Made by a program: the position numbers and the translations under genes. Below the pieces are notes generated by a model that was given only the letters and a program-made list of their open reading frames with translations, made no database searches and was not told where the DNA came from. Shown here in pieces: positions 52,929 to 61,655 of a stretch of 64,000 nt of DNA. Source of the DNA: Actinomadura violacea (GTDB taxonomy: Bacteria; Actinomycetota; Actinomycetes; Streptosporangiales; Streptosporangiaceae); the NCBI RefSeq assembly GCF_017573465.1, contig NZ_JAGEPF010000030.1, positions 62,001 to 126,000 on the forward strand, read 5' to 3'. Positions within the stretch are counted from its first letter, which is position 1. Each line of letters starts with the position of its first letter.

Positions 52929-53675
52929 TTGTCGCAACCGGGCTGGTATCCCGACCCCTACGGAACCGGCAGCCTGCGCTGGTGGGACGGACGGGCCTGG
53001 ACCGACCGCCTCAACCCCGAGCCCGACCGTCCGCCGCGTCCCCGCACGTCAGAGCAGGGGCACCGGCAGCCGGCCGGGCAGCCCGCCGGGTACGGGGGGC
53101 AGCCGTCGTGGGGCGGACCGCCCGCCTTCCGCGGCGTGGCCGCGACCGTGCACGGACTGCGGCTGCACGCCGACGAGCAGGGCGTCGCGTACGGGCAGAC
53201 GGCGCTGGCGTGGCCGCACGTCGAATGGGTCGCCTACTGGGCCGCGCAAATCCCGGCCGGAACCGGACAGGCCCCCGGCACGCGGTGGATCTTCCAGGCC
53301 GGCCGCCACCCGTTCCGCGGCGGCCCGCGCGTCGAGGTCGTCATCGAGGCGGGCGGGACCCCGGAGCCGGAGACGGTCTGGGGCCGGCTGATCCAGCTGT
53401 GCCAGGGGTGCGCCGAGCCGCGGCTGGTCGGCGAGCTGGCCGGACGCGTCCGCGCCGGCGAGTCGGTGGACGTCGCGCAGGGCCTCACCGTCCACCCGGG
53501 CGGGGTGCGCGGCAACCGGGTGTCGCTGAGCTGGTCGTCGATCTCCGGCGCCACGGTCGACGGCGGGCGGGTCTGGATCCGGCAGGCCAGCAGCCCGTCG
53601 CCCGTCCTGTACGTGCCGCAGCAGAACCCGAACGCGGTGCTGATCCCCGCGCTGCTGTCCGCCCTCAAGGGCTGA
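52929..53675 (+). CDS. DUF2510 domain protein
   Basis: 248 aa. The N-terminal motif SQPGWYPDPYGTGSLRWWDGRAWTDRLNP is the DUF2510 module (residues 1-28), a short Trp-rich fold found in actinobacterial membrane-linked proteins. A Pro/Gly/Gln-rich linker follows, then a folded domain of about 190 residues (VAATVHGLRLHADEQGVAYGQTALAWPHVEWVAYW..., RWIFQAGRHPFRGGPRVEVVIEAG, RVSLSWSSISGATVDGGRVWI) with PH-like beta content. TTG at 52929 follows GGAGG by 6-7 bp. No TM segment. Function unknown. It converges on the ppx gene with a 17-bp gap. Confidence 0.85.
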   Translation: MSQPGWYPDPYGTGSLRWWDGRAWTDRLNPEPDRPPRPRTSEQGHRQPAGQPAGYGGQPSWGGPPAFRGVAATVHGLRLHADEQGVAYGQTALAWPHVEWVAYWAAQIPAGTGQAPGTRWIFQAGRHPFRGGPRVEVVIEAGGTPEPETVWGRLIQLCQGCAEPRLVGELAGRVRAGESVDVAQGLTVHPGGVRGNRVSLSWSSISGATVDGGRVWIRQASSPSPVLYVPQQNPNAVLIPALLSALKG

Positions 53676-53692
53676 CCCGGGCGCGGGACCGG

Positions 53693-54646
53693 TCAGACCA
53701 GCGACCAGGCGATCCCGTCGAGGATGTCGCGCTCGCTGACCACGACCGCGCCGAACCCGTACTCCCGCATGATCCGGTCGAGGATCAGCGCGCCCGCGCC
53801 GATCACGTCGACCCGGCCCGGGTGCATGACGCCGATCTCCGCGCGCTCGGCCCGGGTCGCGTGCAGCAGCCGCCGCGTCACCTCGTGCACCTGCGCGGCG
53901 GTGACGCGGGACAGGTGGATCCGGGACGAGTCGTACTCCGGCAGGTCCATCGCGATCCCGGACACCGTCGTGACGGACCCGGCGAGGCCGACCAGCGTGC
54001 GCGCCTCGTCGACCGGGACGGTCCGGCGCACCTCGGCGAGCGCGGCGTCGACGTCGGCGACGGTGCTCGCGATCTGCTCCGGGGACGGCGGGTCGCCGTC
54101 GCGCAGGTGCCGCTCGGTCATCCGGACGCAGCCGATGTCGATCGAGCGGGCCGCCTCCACCGCCGAGCTGCCGAGCACGAACTCGGTGGACCCGCCGCCG
54201 ATGTCGACGACCAGGTAGGGGCGGGCGGGGCGCAGCTCGGCCAGCTCCCGGGTGGCGCCGGTGAACGACAGCTCCGCCTCCTCGTCCCCGCTGATCACCT
54301 CGGGGACGACGCCGAAGATGTCGACGACGCCGCTGACGAAGTCGGACCGGTTCTCGGCGTCGCGGGTGGCGCTGGTCGCGACCACCCGGGTCTTGATCGG
54401 GCCCTCGCCGGTCTCCTCGCCGTGCCGCTCGATCAGCTCGGCGTACCCGCGCATCGCGGTGAACGTCCGCTCCAGCGCGGCGGGCGACAGCCGGCCCGTC
54501 TCGTCGACGCCCTCGCCCAGCCGGACGATCTCCATCCGGCGCTCGACGTCGGTGAGCGTGCCGCCGCCGTCCGGGCCGGCGGCGATGTCGGCGATCAGCA
54601 GGCGGACCGAGTTGGTCCCGCAGTCGATGGCGGCGACGCGCGTCAC
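53693..54646 (-). CDS. ppx: Ppx/GppA exopolyphosphatase
   Basis: 317 aa. Actin-like ATPase fold hydrolysing polyphosphate or pppGpp: N-terminal RVAAIDCGTNSVRLLIAD (phosphate-1), LGEGVDETGRLSPAALERTF, VVDIGGGSTEFVLGSS (phosphate-2) and VGLAGSVTTVSGIAM. It lacks the C-terminal HD domain of E. coli Ppx, as do mycobacterial homologues (Rv1026, Rv0496). Start ATG at 54646 overlaps the DUF501 stop by 4 bp (ATGA-type), so translation is coupled. It is the last gene of the eno-ftsB-DUF501-ppx operon. Confidence 0.94.
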   Translation of the reverse strand: MTRVAAIDCGTNSVRLLIADIAAGPDGGGTLTDVERRMEIVRLGEGVDETGRLSPAALERTFTAMRGYAELIERHGEETGEGPIKTRVVATSATRDAENRSDFVSGVVDIFGVVPEVISGDEEAELSFTGATRELAELRPARPYLVVDIGGGSTEFVLGSSAVEAARSIDIGCVRMTERHLRDGDPPSPEQIASTVADVDAALAEVRRTVPVDEARTLVGLAGSVTTVSGIAMDLPEYDSSRIHLSRVTAAQVHEVTRRLLHATRAERAEIGVMHPGRVDVIGAGALILDRIMREYGFGAVVVSERDILDGIAWSLV

Positions 54647-55323
54647 TTGGCCTCCTCGGCGTCGGGGGCGTTCTGGGCTGCGGGGTCCTTCTGGGATGCG
54701 GGGTCTTCGTGCACGTTATCGGGGTCCGCGCACACGCACGGGCCGGAACGCCACCAGTCGGGCAGCGCCGCCAGCGCCTCGCGGCCGAACGGGTTGGCGC
54801 CCGGCACGGCCAGCTCGTGCGCGACCAGGGCGTGCAGGCACTTCACGCGCTCGGGCATCCCGCCCGCGCTCTGCATGCCGGCGGGCAGCGGCTCGATGCC
54901 GTCCTCGCGGGCCGCCTCATCGCGGCGGCGCAGGTAGTCCTCGTGAGCGGCGGTGTACCCGGCCTTGAGCGCCGGATCGTCGGCGAGCCGCGCCTGCATC
55001 TCCCGCATGACGCCGCCGCCCTCCAGCGTGCCGATCGCCGACGCCGCCTTCGGGCAGGTCAGGTAGAACAGCGTCGGGAACGGGGTGCCGTCGGGCAGGC
55101 GCGGCGCCGTCTCCAGCACCGCGGGCAGCCCGCACGGGCAGCGGTAGGCGACCCCGCGGATGCCGCGCGGTTCCCGGCCGAGCTGCGCCGCCACCGCCGC
55201 GACGTCCCGCTCGGACGCCGGCTCGCTCGCGGCGGCCGCCGCCCCGGCCGTGCCGGCCGTGCCGTTCGTTGCGGGGCCGGAGGTCGCGCCCCCGGATCCC
55301 CCTGTGCACCGTTCGTCGATCAT
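54643..55323 (-). CDS. DUF501 protein
   Basis: 226 aa from the ATG at 55323 (MIDERCTGG). A Gly/Ala/Thr-rich first third, then the DUF501 core: VAAQLGREPRGIRGVAYRCPCGLPAVLETAPRLPDGTPFPTLFYLTCPKAASAIGTLEGGGVMREMQ and YTAAHEDYLRRRDEAARE, with a Cys-x-Cys and a nearby Cys that may bind metal. SAGGMPERVKCLHALVAHELAVPGANPFGREAL is also conserved. Function unknown. It always sits with eno/ftsB/ppx in actinobacteria (Rv1025). Coupled to ppx by a 4-bp overlap. Confidence 0.92.
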   Translation of the reverse strand: MIDERCTGGSGGATSGPATNGTAGTAGAAAAASEPASERDVAAVAAQLGREPRGIRGVAYRCPCGLPAVLETAPRLPDGTPFPTLFYLTCPKAASAIGTLEGGGVMREMQARLADDPALKAGYTAAHEDYLRRRDEAAREDGIEPLPAGMQSAGGMPERVKCLHALVAHELAVPGANPFGREALAALPDWWRSGPCVCADPDNVHEDPASQKDPAAQNAPDAEEAK

Positions 55324-55432
55324 TCGTCCCCACCCGCGGCTGTTGACCCGTCCGCACCGCGCCGCCGTCGCGTCCGCGCCCGGCCCCACCCGCCGGTCGC
55401 GGCCGCCCTCCCCGCCGTGCGGCGGGGCGGGG

Positions 55433-55870
55433 TCAGCGCGGCCTGTCGGCGGTCTCCACGGACCGCCACAACGTCTCGTACCACGGAGGCCGGCTCGCCG
55501 GGCCGTCCGTGCGGGCCGTGCGCCCGTCGTCTCCGCCGCCGTCCAGCACGATGTAGCACGTCACGTCCGGGCGGCAGTAGTGGAGCCGTCGCGTGGCCTC
55601 ACGCTCAATGTACGACTTGTCCCCCAGTTGCTGCTTGCGTTGGGCGAGTTCGTCGACCTTTTCCCGTGCGGCGGCCTGCTTGCGCTGGAGGTCGGAGATC
55701 TCCTTGCGCTGCGCGATGTACTCGCGCACAGGGTAGGCGAGGCTCAGCGCGATCGCGCACATCACCACCGCGAGGATGGCGGCGCGGCTGGTCAGCGCCG
55801 GGCTCGCGCGGCGCGCGCCGGCCCCCGGGGAGTCCTCCCCCCGGGGGCCGTCCCGCTCGTCCCGGGCCAT
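55433..55870 (-). CDS. FtsB/DivIC-type septum formation initiator
   Basis: 145-aa bitopic division protein. Disordered basic N-terminus, one membrane helix (SRAAILAVVMCAIALSLAYPV, about 29-49), then a leucine/charged coiled coil (REYIAQRKEISDLQRKQAAAREKVDELAQRKQQLGDKSYIEREATRRLHYCRPDVTCYIV). The conserved DPxYIExxARxxLG-like segment is seen as KSYIEREATRRLHY. It bridges FtsL and FtsQ in the divisome. Starts 8 bp after the eno stop, so it is co-transcribed with eno. Corresponds to Rv1024. Confidence 0.93.
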   Translation of the reverse strand: MARDERDGPRGEDSPGAGARRASPALTSRAAILAVVMCAIALSLAYPVREYIAQRKEISDLQRKQAAAREKVDELAQRKQQLGDKSYIEREATRRLHYCRPDVTCYIVLDGGGDDGRTARTDGPASRPPWYETLWRSVETADRPR

Positions 55871-55877
55871 CGGCCCG

Positions 55878-57164
55878 TCAGGCGCCCTGCGCGTCGAAGC
55901 GCGGGAACGCGGCGGCGCCGGCGTAGCGCGCCGCGTCGTCCAGCAGCTCCTCGATGCGCAGCAGCTGGTTGTACTTGGCGACGCGGTCGCTGCGGGCCGG
56001 GGCGCCGGTCTTGATCTGGCCGCAGTTGGTGGCGACGGCGAGGTCGGCGATCGTGGTGTCCTCGGTCTCGCCGGACCGGTGGCTCATCATGCAGCGGTAG
56101 CCGCTGGTCTGCGCGAGCGACACCGCGTCGAGCGTCTCGCTGAGCGTGCCGATCTGGTTGACCTTCACCAGCAGCGCGTTGGCGGCGCCGGCCTTGATGC
56201 CGCGGCCGAGCCGCTCGGGGTTGGTGACGAACAGGTCGTCGCCGACGATCTGGACGCGGTCGCCGACGGCGGCGGTGAGGCCCTCCCAGCCCGTCCAGTC
56301 CTCCTCGTCGAGGGGGTCCTCGATGGAGACGAGCGGGTAGTTGCCGAGCAGCTCGCCGTAGTAGGCGGCCATGTCGTCGGACGAGCGCTTGGTGCCCTCG
56401 AACGCGTACCGGCCGTCGGCGTGGAACTCGCTGGCGGCGACGTCGAGGGCGAGCGCGATGTCGCGGCCGGGGGTGAAGCCGGCCTTGCCGATCGCCTCGA
56501 CGATCAGGTCGAGCGCGTCGCGGTTGCTCGGCAGGTCGGGCGCGAAGCCGCCCTCGTCGCCGAGCCCGGTGTTCAGGCCGCGGGACTTCAGCACCGACTT
56601 CAGCGCGTGGTAGGTCTCGGCGCCCCAGCGCAGCGCCTCGGCGAAGGTCGCGGCGCCGATCGGCGCGATCATGAACTCCTGGACGTCGACGTTGCTGTCG
56701 GCGTGCGCGCCGCCGTTCAGGATGTTCATCATCGGGACGGGCAGCAGGTGCGCGTTCGGGCCGCCGACGTAGCGGAACAGCGGCAGGCCGGCGGAGTCGG
56801 CGGCGGCCTTGGCGACGGCCAGGCTGACGCCGAGGATCGCGTTGGCGCCGAGCTCGGACTTGGCCGGCGTGCCGTCCAGGTCGATCAGCAGCTGGTCGAT
56901 CAGCCGCTGGTCGGACGCGGGGTAGCCGACGAGCTTCTCGTCGATGGTCTCGTTGACGGCCTTGACGGCGTTGCGGACGCCCTTGCCGCCGTACCGCTCG
57001 TCCTTGTCGCGCAGCTCGACGGCCTCGAACTGCCCGGTGGAGGCGCCGCTCGGGACGGCGGCGCGGGCCTCGGTCCCGTCGGCGAGCAGTACCTCGACCT
57101 CGACGGTCGGATTGCCGCGGGAGTCAAGGATCTCCCGGGCGAGTACGGCCTCGATGGACGACAC
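55878..57164 (-). CDS. eno: Enolase
   Basis: Glycolytic 2-phosphoglycerate dehydratase, 428 aa. N-terminal SSIEAVLAREILDSRGNPTVEVEV, GASTGQFEAVELRD with the Ser of the mobile loop, metal ligands in VALDVAASEFH, SIEDPLDEEDWTGW and QIVGDDLFVTNP, catalytic Lys in LLVKVNQIGTLSET and signature MMSHRSGETEDTTIADLAV. I prefer the GTG at 57164 (GGGGG 7 bp upstream) over the TTG two codons earlier. First gene of the eno-ftsB-DUF501-ppx operon. The upstream region runs divergently to the sulfonate-type ABC importer. Normal length and composition. Confidence 0.97.
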   Translation of the reverse strand: MSSIEAVLAREILDSRGNPTVEVEVLLADGTEARAAVPSGASTGQFEAVELRDKDERYGGKGVRNAVKAVNETIDEKLVGYPASDQRLIDQLLIDLDGTPAKSELGANAILGVSLAVAKAAADSAGLPLFRYVGGPNAHLLPVPMMNILNGGAHADSNVDVQEFMIAPIGAATFAEALRWGAETYHALKSVLKSRGLNTGLGDEGGFAPDLPSNRDALDLIVEAIGKAGFTPGRDIALALDVAASEFHADGRYAFEGTKRSSDDMAAYYGELLGNYPLVSIEDPLDEEDWTGWEGLTAAVGDRVQIVGDDLFVTNPERLGRGIKAGAANALLVKVNQIGTLSETLDAVSLAQTSGYRCMMSHRSGETEDTTIADLAVATNCGQIKTGAPARSDRVAKYNQLLRIEELLDDAARYAGAAAFPRFDAQGA

Positions 57165-57307
57165 GGGCAACCCCCTGGTGGTGCGGGACAGATCGGTGCG
57201 GTCACCGAGCCTATCCCGCGCGCCCCCCGGCCCGCCCCACTGGCTCGCCGTTGCGGTCGCGGTGCGGCCGCGGGGCGGTCGTTACACGACCGTGCCGCGC
57301 AAGCGAC

Positions 57308-57363
57308 TTGACGGAATCATTGCCCACCTTATCTACTAAGCACGTCAAACACACTTGATAAGT
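57308..57363 (+). promoter_or_regulatory. Promoter and paired palindromes upstream of ABC importer
   Basis: TTGACG (57308-57313) as -35 and TATCTA or TTATCT (57329-57335) as -10. Over and after it: CTTA-TCTAC-TAAG (57328-57340) and ACTT-GAT-AAGT (57353-57363), centres 24 bp apart. AT-rich in contrast to the surroundings, so a repressor that senses sulfur or nitrogen supply is likely; identity not known. Confidence 0.5.
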
Positions 57364-57377
57364 AGGGATTACTGACA

Positions 57378-58427
57378 ATGCATCGCAGACCCCGATGGCG
57401 CGCGGCCGCCGCGGCACTGATCGTCCTGGCCGGCGCGGGGACCCTCAGCGCCTGCGGCGACGACGGCGGCGACGGCAAGTCCGGTGCGGACGCCCAGCTC
57501 AGGCTCGGGTACTTCCCGAACATCACGCACGCCACCGCGCTCGTCGGGGTCGAGAAGGGCATCTTCGCCAAGCACCTCGGCAAGGCCCCCAAGACCGCCA
57601 CGTTCAACGCCGGGCCCGCCGCCGTCGAGGCGCTGTTCTCCGGCGCGATCGACGCGACCTTCGTCGGCCCGAACCCGTCCATCAACGCCTGGGCGCAGTC
57701 CCACGGCAAGGCGGTGCACGTCATCTCCGGCGCCGCGTCCGGCGGCGTCGCCCTCATCGTCAAGCCGGGGATCAAGAGCGCCCAGGACCTCAAGGGCAAG
57801 AAGATCGCCACCCCGCAGCTCGGCAACACCCAGGACGTCGCGGTCCGCTACTGGCTCAAGCAGCAGGGCCTCACCGCGAACAAGGACGGCAGCGGCGACG
57901 TCAAGATCGTCCCGCAGGAGAACGCGCAGACCCTGCAGACCTTCCAGCAGGGCTCCATCGACGGCGCCTGGGTCCCCGAGCCCTACGCCTCCCGGCTGAT
58001 CCTCGAGGACAAGGGCGTCAAGCTGCTCGACGAGTCCTCGCTGTGGCCCGGCGGCAAGTTCGTCATCACCAACCTGCTGGTCAGCCAGCAGTTCGAGAAG
58101 AAGCACCCGGACCAGGTGAAGAAGCTCCTCGAAGGCGTCGTCGAGGCCACCGACTACATCAACCAGAACAAGGCGGACGCCGAGAAGGTCACCAACGAGG
58201 CGCTCACCAAGCTGAGCGGCAAGCCGCTCAAGCAGGACGTCCTGGACTCCGCGTTCAAGTCGATCACCTTCACCGTCGACCCGGTCGCCTCCTCGCTGAC
58301 CGCCGGCGCGCAGCACGCCGAGCAGATCGGGCTGCTGCAGAAGACCGACCTGAACGGCATCTACAGCCTCGGCCCCCTCAACGACGTGCTCAAGGCGAGC
58401 GGGAAGGCACAGGTCAGCGACAGATGA
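57378..58427 (+). CDS. ABC transporter substrate-binding lipoprotein (SsuA/NrtT-like)
   Basis: 349 aa. Signal with lipobox GAGTLSAC (Cys25). The mature protein follows the aliphatic sulfonate/nitrate/taurine binding family: LRLGYFPNITHATALVGVEKGIFAKHLGKAPKTATFNAGPAAVEALFSGAIDATFVGPNPSINAW, KIATPQLGNTQDVAVRYWLKQQGLT and PQENAQTLQTFQQGSIDGAWVPEPYAS. It captures the substrate at the cell surface. Start of a three-gene operon; its stop overlaps the ATPase start (ATGA). Ligand could be an alkanesulfonate, taurine, nitrate or related anion; no desulfonation gene (ssuD/tauD) is in the window. Confidence 0.92.
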   Translation: MHRRPRWRAAAAALIVLAGAGTLSACGDDGGDGKSGADAQLRLGYFPNITHATALVGVEKGIFAKHLGKAPKTATFNAGPAAVEALFSGAIDATFVGPNPSINAWAQSHGKAVHVISGAASGGVALIVKPGIKSAQDLKGKKIATPQLGNTQDVAVRYWLKQQGLTANKDGSGDVKIVPQENAQTLQTFQQGSIDGAWVPEPYASRLILEDKGVKLLDESSLWPGGKFVITNLLVSQQFEKKHPDQVKKLLEGVVEATDYINQNKADAEKVTNEALTKLSGKPLKQDVLDSAFKSITFTVDPVASSLTAGAQHAEQIGLLQKTDLNGIYSLGPLNDVLKASGKAQVSDR

Positions 58428-59227
58428 CAGAGGCCGTTACGGCCGCCCCGAGCCGGACCGCCGCCGCGGTCCGGCTTCGCGGCGTCTCCAAGGCGTTCGG
58501 GTCCGCCAAGACCAGGCTGCTCGCCCTCGACCAGGTGTCGCTCGACGTCGCGCCCGGCGAGTTCGTCTGCCTGCTCGGCGCGTCCGGATGCGGCAAGAGC
58601 ACCCTGCTGAACCTCGTCGCCGGGCTCGACAAGGTCAGCGCCGGCACCATCGACGACGGCGGCGCCCGCGTCGCGCTGATGTTCCAGGAGCCCGCGCTGT
58701 TCCCGTGGCTGACCGTCACGGCGAACATCGAGCTGGCGCTGAAGATGCGCGGCGTCCCCCGGCCGGACCGGCGGCCCCGCGCCGCCGAGCTGCTCGACTC
58801 GGTGCACCTCGCCGGGTTCGCCAAGAAGCGCCCGCACCAGCTGTCCGGCGGCATGCGCCAGCGTGTCGCCCTCGCGCGCGCGCTCGCCCTCACCGTCGAC
58901 GACACCGACGCGACCCAGGGCACCGTCCTGCTCATGGACGAGCCGTTCGGCGCCCTCGACGCCATGACCCGCGACCTGCTGCACGACGAGATCGAGCGGG
59001 TCTGGCGGGACCGCGGCCTCACCGTCCTGTTCGTCACGCACAACGTCCGCGAGGCCGTCCGGCTCGGCGACCGGGTCGTGCTGCTCAGCAGCCGGCCGGG
59101 CCGGGTCGTCGAGGAGTTCCCCGTCCCGATGGACCGGCCCCGGCGCATCGACTCCCCCGAGGTCGCCTCGCTCGCGGCGACCATCACCGACAGGCTCCGC
59201 GAGGAGGTCGGCCGCCATGGCGCATGA
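58424..59227 (+). CDS. ABC transporter ATP-binding protein (SsuB/TauB-like)
   Basis: 267 aa, cytoplasmic ATPase of the importer. Walker A LLGASGCGKSTLLNLVAG, Q-loop ALMFQEPALFPWLTV, signature HQLSGGMRQRVALARAL, Walker B VLLMDEPFGALDAMT, H-loop VLFVTHNVREAVRLGDRV. It has a short insertion between signature and Walker B (LTVDDTDATQGT). Start overlaps the binding-protein stop by 4 bp; the permease start overlaps its 3' end by 11 bp. Typical of SsuB/TauB-type subunits. Confidence 0.95.
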   Translation: MTEAVTAAPSRTAAAVRLRGVSKAFGSAKTRLLALDQVSLDVAPGEFVCLLGASGCGKSTLLNLVAGLDKVSAGTIDDGGARVALMFQEPALFPWLTVTANIELALKMRGVPRPDRRPRAAELLDSVHLAGFAKKRPHQLSGGMRQRVALARALALTVDDTDATQGTVLLMDEPFGALDAMTRDLLHDEIERVWRDRGLTVLFVTHNVREAVRLGDRVVLLSSRPGRVVEEFPVPMDRPRRIDSPEVASLAATITDRLREEVGRHGA

Positions 59228-60116
59228 CACGACGAGCAGGCACGACGCACCGCCCGAGACGGGTGCGCCCGGCGACCGGCTGAACCGGGAGCTCGCCGGC
59301 CTCGACGCGCTGGAGCTCGGCGGCGGCACCGGCCGGCGGCTGCTGCAGCGGACCTGGTCCGCCGCCTGGCCGATGGCCGCCGCCGTCGTCATCGCCCTCG
59401 CGGCCTGGCAGGCGGTCGTCTGGAGCGGCTGGAAGGAGCCGTGGGTGCTGCCCGGCCCCCGCGACACCTTCCCGGTGCTGTGGGACCAGGTCGCCTCGTC
59501 GCGGTTCTGGAAGGCCGTCGCGCTGACCATGCAGCGCGCGATCATCGGGTTCGCGATGTCGATCGCCGTCGGCGTCGTCGTCGGCGGGCTGGTGTCGCAG
59601 TTCCGGGTGCTGCGCCGCGCGTTCGGCTCGCTGATCACCGGGCTGCAGACGATGCCGTCCATCGCCTGGTTCCCGCTCGCCATCCTGCTGTTCAAGCTCA
59701 GCGAGAGCGCGATCCTGTTCGTCGTGGTGCTCGGCGCGGCGCCGTCCATCGCCAACGGGCTGATCGCCGGCGTCGACTACACCCCGCCGATCCTGCTGCG
59801 CGCCGGGAAGGTGATGGGCCTGCGCGGGCTCAACCTGTACCGGCACCTGGTGCTGCCCGCGTCGCTGCCCTCGTTCGTCGCGGGGCTCAAGCAGGGCTGG
59901 GCGTTCGCCTGGCGCAGCCTGATGGCCGGCGAGCTGCTGGTGATCATCGGCAGCACCACCTCGCTCGGCGTCCTGCTGTCGCAGGCCCGCGAGCTCAACG
60001 CCACCGCCGACATGATCTCCTACATGATCGTCATCCTGGTCATCGGCATCCTGATCGACCAGCTGTTCGGCGTGCTGGACCGCGCCATCCGCGGCCGCTG
60101 GGGGCTGGAAGACTGA
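59217..60116 (+). CDS. ABC transporter permease (SsuC/TauC-like)
   Basis: 299 aa. Hydrophilic first 45 residues, then six helices: PMAAAVVIALAAWQAVVWSG, AIIGFAMSIAVGVVVGGLVS, SLITGLQTMPSIAWFPLAILLFKLS, SAILFVVVLGAAPSIANGLIAG, and two more after the EAA loop RAGKVMGLRGLNLYRHLVLPASLPSFVAGLKQGWAFAWRSLMAGELL. The EAA motif and the binding-protein-dependent transport fold match the BPD_transp_1 family of sulfonate/taurine importers. Probably homodimeric. Last gene of the importer operon; the next gene begins 156 bp later. Confidence 0.95.
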   Translation: MAHDTTSRHDAPPETGAPGDRLNRELAGLDALELGGGTGRRLLQRTWSAAWPMAAAVVIALAAWQAVVWSGWKEPWVLPGPRDTFPVLWDQVASSRFWKAVALTMQRAIIGFAMSIAVGVVVGGLVSQFRVLRRAFGSLITGLQTMPSIAWFPLAILLFKLSESAILFVVVLGAAPSIANGLIAGVDYTPPILLRAGKVMGLRGLNLYRHLVLPASLPSFVAGLKQGWAFAWRSLMAGELLVIIGSTTSLGVLLSQARELNATADMISYMIVILVIGILIDQLFGVLDRAIRGRWGLED

Positions 60117-60272
60117 CGGGCCGGGCCGACCGATCTTTTACCCGCCCCCCACGGTCGCGTTTGCCCTGCTCAGGCAAGAAACACCGGGTATCGGCAACAT
60201 ACCCGGGAGGTCGTCATCGGTGTCCGGCTCCGCCGTGCCGCAGCGGTCCTGACCCGCTGGGCGTGGCGGGTC

Positions 60273-61655
60273 GTGCTGCACGGCTCGCGGGTCCGGTTCC
60301 GGGTGACCGTGACGGCCGCGGTCGCCGCGTTCCTGCTGTCCACCGTCCTGTACATCATCGTCGTGGTGCTGATCAGGCAGGAGGCCAAGAGCGACGTCAA
60401 CGACGACCTGTCACGCGAGGGCCGGCGCATCGCGACGCTGATCCACGCGAACGTGCTGCCCGCACCCCAGGTCTTCACCGCCGACGACATCCTCGCGCAG
60501 GTGGTGGACGACCACCACCGCATCATCGCGGCGAGCAGCCGGATGCAGGGCCGTCCGCCGCTGGCCTTCCCCCGCCCCCCGCCCGGCAACGACCGCCGCG
60601 ACGGCCGCAGCTGCGCCGTCGACGCGCCCGGCGGCCCGTGCTTCCAGATCGTCGAGTACCGCGTGGGCCTGCCCGGCGCCGGCCAGGAGTTCGTCTACAC
60701 ACTCACCCCCGAACCCGGCCTGTTCCCGCGCCCGATGCTCGCGATCCTGCTCGCACTCGGCATCCCCGCCACCACCGGGCTCGCCGGCTACGGGACGTGG
60801 CTGTCGGCGAGCCAGGCGCTGCGCTCGGTCGAGGCGATCCGCCGCGAACTGGACGAGATCACCGCCACCGACATCCAGCGCCGCGTCCCGGTGCCGGCCC
60901 GCCGCGACGAGATCGCGGTCCTCGCCGACAGCATCAACGCCACCCTCGACCGGCTCGAAGAGGCGGTCGCCCGGCAGCGCGCCTTCGTCGTCGACGTCTC
61001 CCACGAACTCCGCAGCCCCCTCGCCGGACTGCGGATGGAACTGGAACTGGCGCTCGCCGACCCCGACGCCACCGACCTGCCCGAGACGCTGCGCGCCCTG
61101 CTCAACAACACCGACCGCGTCGGCGCCGTCGTCGACGACCTGCTCGCCCTCGCCCGCCTGGAAGCCGACCGCAACTTCCCCCGCGAGACCGTCGACCTGA
61201 CCGAACTGGCCGACCAGGAGGTGCTGCGCCGCCCCCGCCGCGCCCGCGTCACCGTCCTGTCGGAAGGCCCCGTCACGGTCAGCGCCGGACGCTCCGAACT
61301 GGCCCGGCTGCTGTCCAACCTCATCGACAACGCCGACCGGCACGCCCGCTCCGCCGTCACCGTCATCGTCGGCACCGAGGAACCCGCGACCGCCGTCGTC
61401 GAGGTCATCGACGACGGCCCCGGCATCCCCCCCGAGGACCGCGAACGCGTCTTCGAACGCTTCACCCGCCTCAACGAGGGCCGCCACCGCGACGCCGGCG
61501 GCACCGGCCTCGGCCTCGCCATCTCCCGCGACATCGCCGCCGCCCACGGCGGCTCCCTCATCCTCCTCGACCGCCCCAACGAAGACGAGGGCGCCCGCTT
61601 CGTGCTGCGTTTGCCCAGGGGGGCGACCCCCTGGAACCCCCGTCACGGCCGGTAG
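60273..61655 (+). CDS. Orphan sensor histidine kinase
   Basis: 460 aa from GTG at 60273, though its ribosome site is poor and the frame stays open upstream without another start; codons from about 60207 (REVVIGVRLRRAA) could be coding with a rare start. TM1 at about 14-36 (AAVAAFLLSTVLYIIVVVLI), a periplasmic loop (37-147), TM2 (148-168, ILLALGIPATTGLAGYGTWLSA), HAMP, HisKA box with H244 in VVDVSHELRSPLAGLR and HATPase_c (NLIDNADRHARSAVTV, DDGPGIPPEDRERVFERF, GTGLGLAISRDI). The response regulator normally paired with it is absent next to the gene. The last 13 residues, PRGATPWNPRHGR, are encoded by repeat element copy 3, whose usual preceding stop is missing. Confidence 0.9.
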   Translation: MLHGSRVRFRVTVTAAVAAFLLSTVLYIIVVVLIRQEAKSDVNDDLSREGRRIATLIHANVLPAPQVFTADDILAQVVDDHHRIIAASSRMQGRPPLAFPRPPPGNDRRDGRSCAVDAPGGPCFQIVEYRVGLPGAGQEFVYTLTPEPGLFPRPMLAILLALGIPATTGLAGYGTWLSASQALRSVEAIRRELDEITATDIQRRVPVPARRDEIAVLADSINATLDRLEEAVARQRAFVVDVSHELRSPLAGLRMELELALADPDATDLPETLRALLNNTDRVGAVVDDLLALARLEADRNFPRETVDLTELADQEVLRRPRRARVTVLSEGPVTVSAGRSELARLLSNLIDNADRHARSAVTVIVGTEEPATAVVEVIDDGPGIPPEDRERVFERFTRLNEGRHRDAGGTGLGLAISRDIAAAHGGSLILLDRPNEDEGARFVLRLPRGATPWNPRHGR

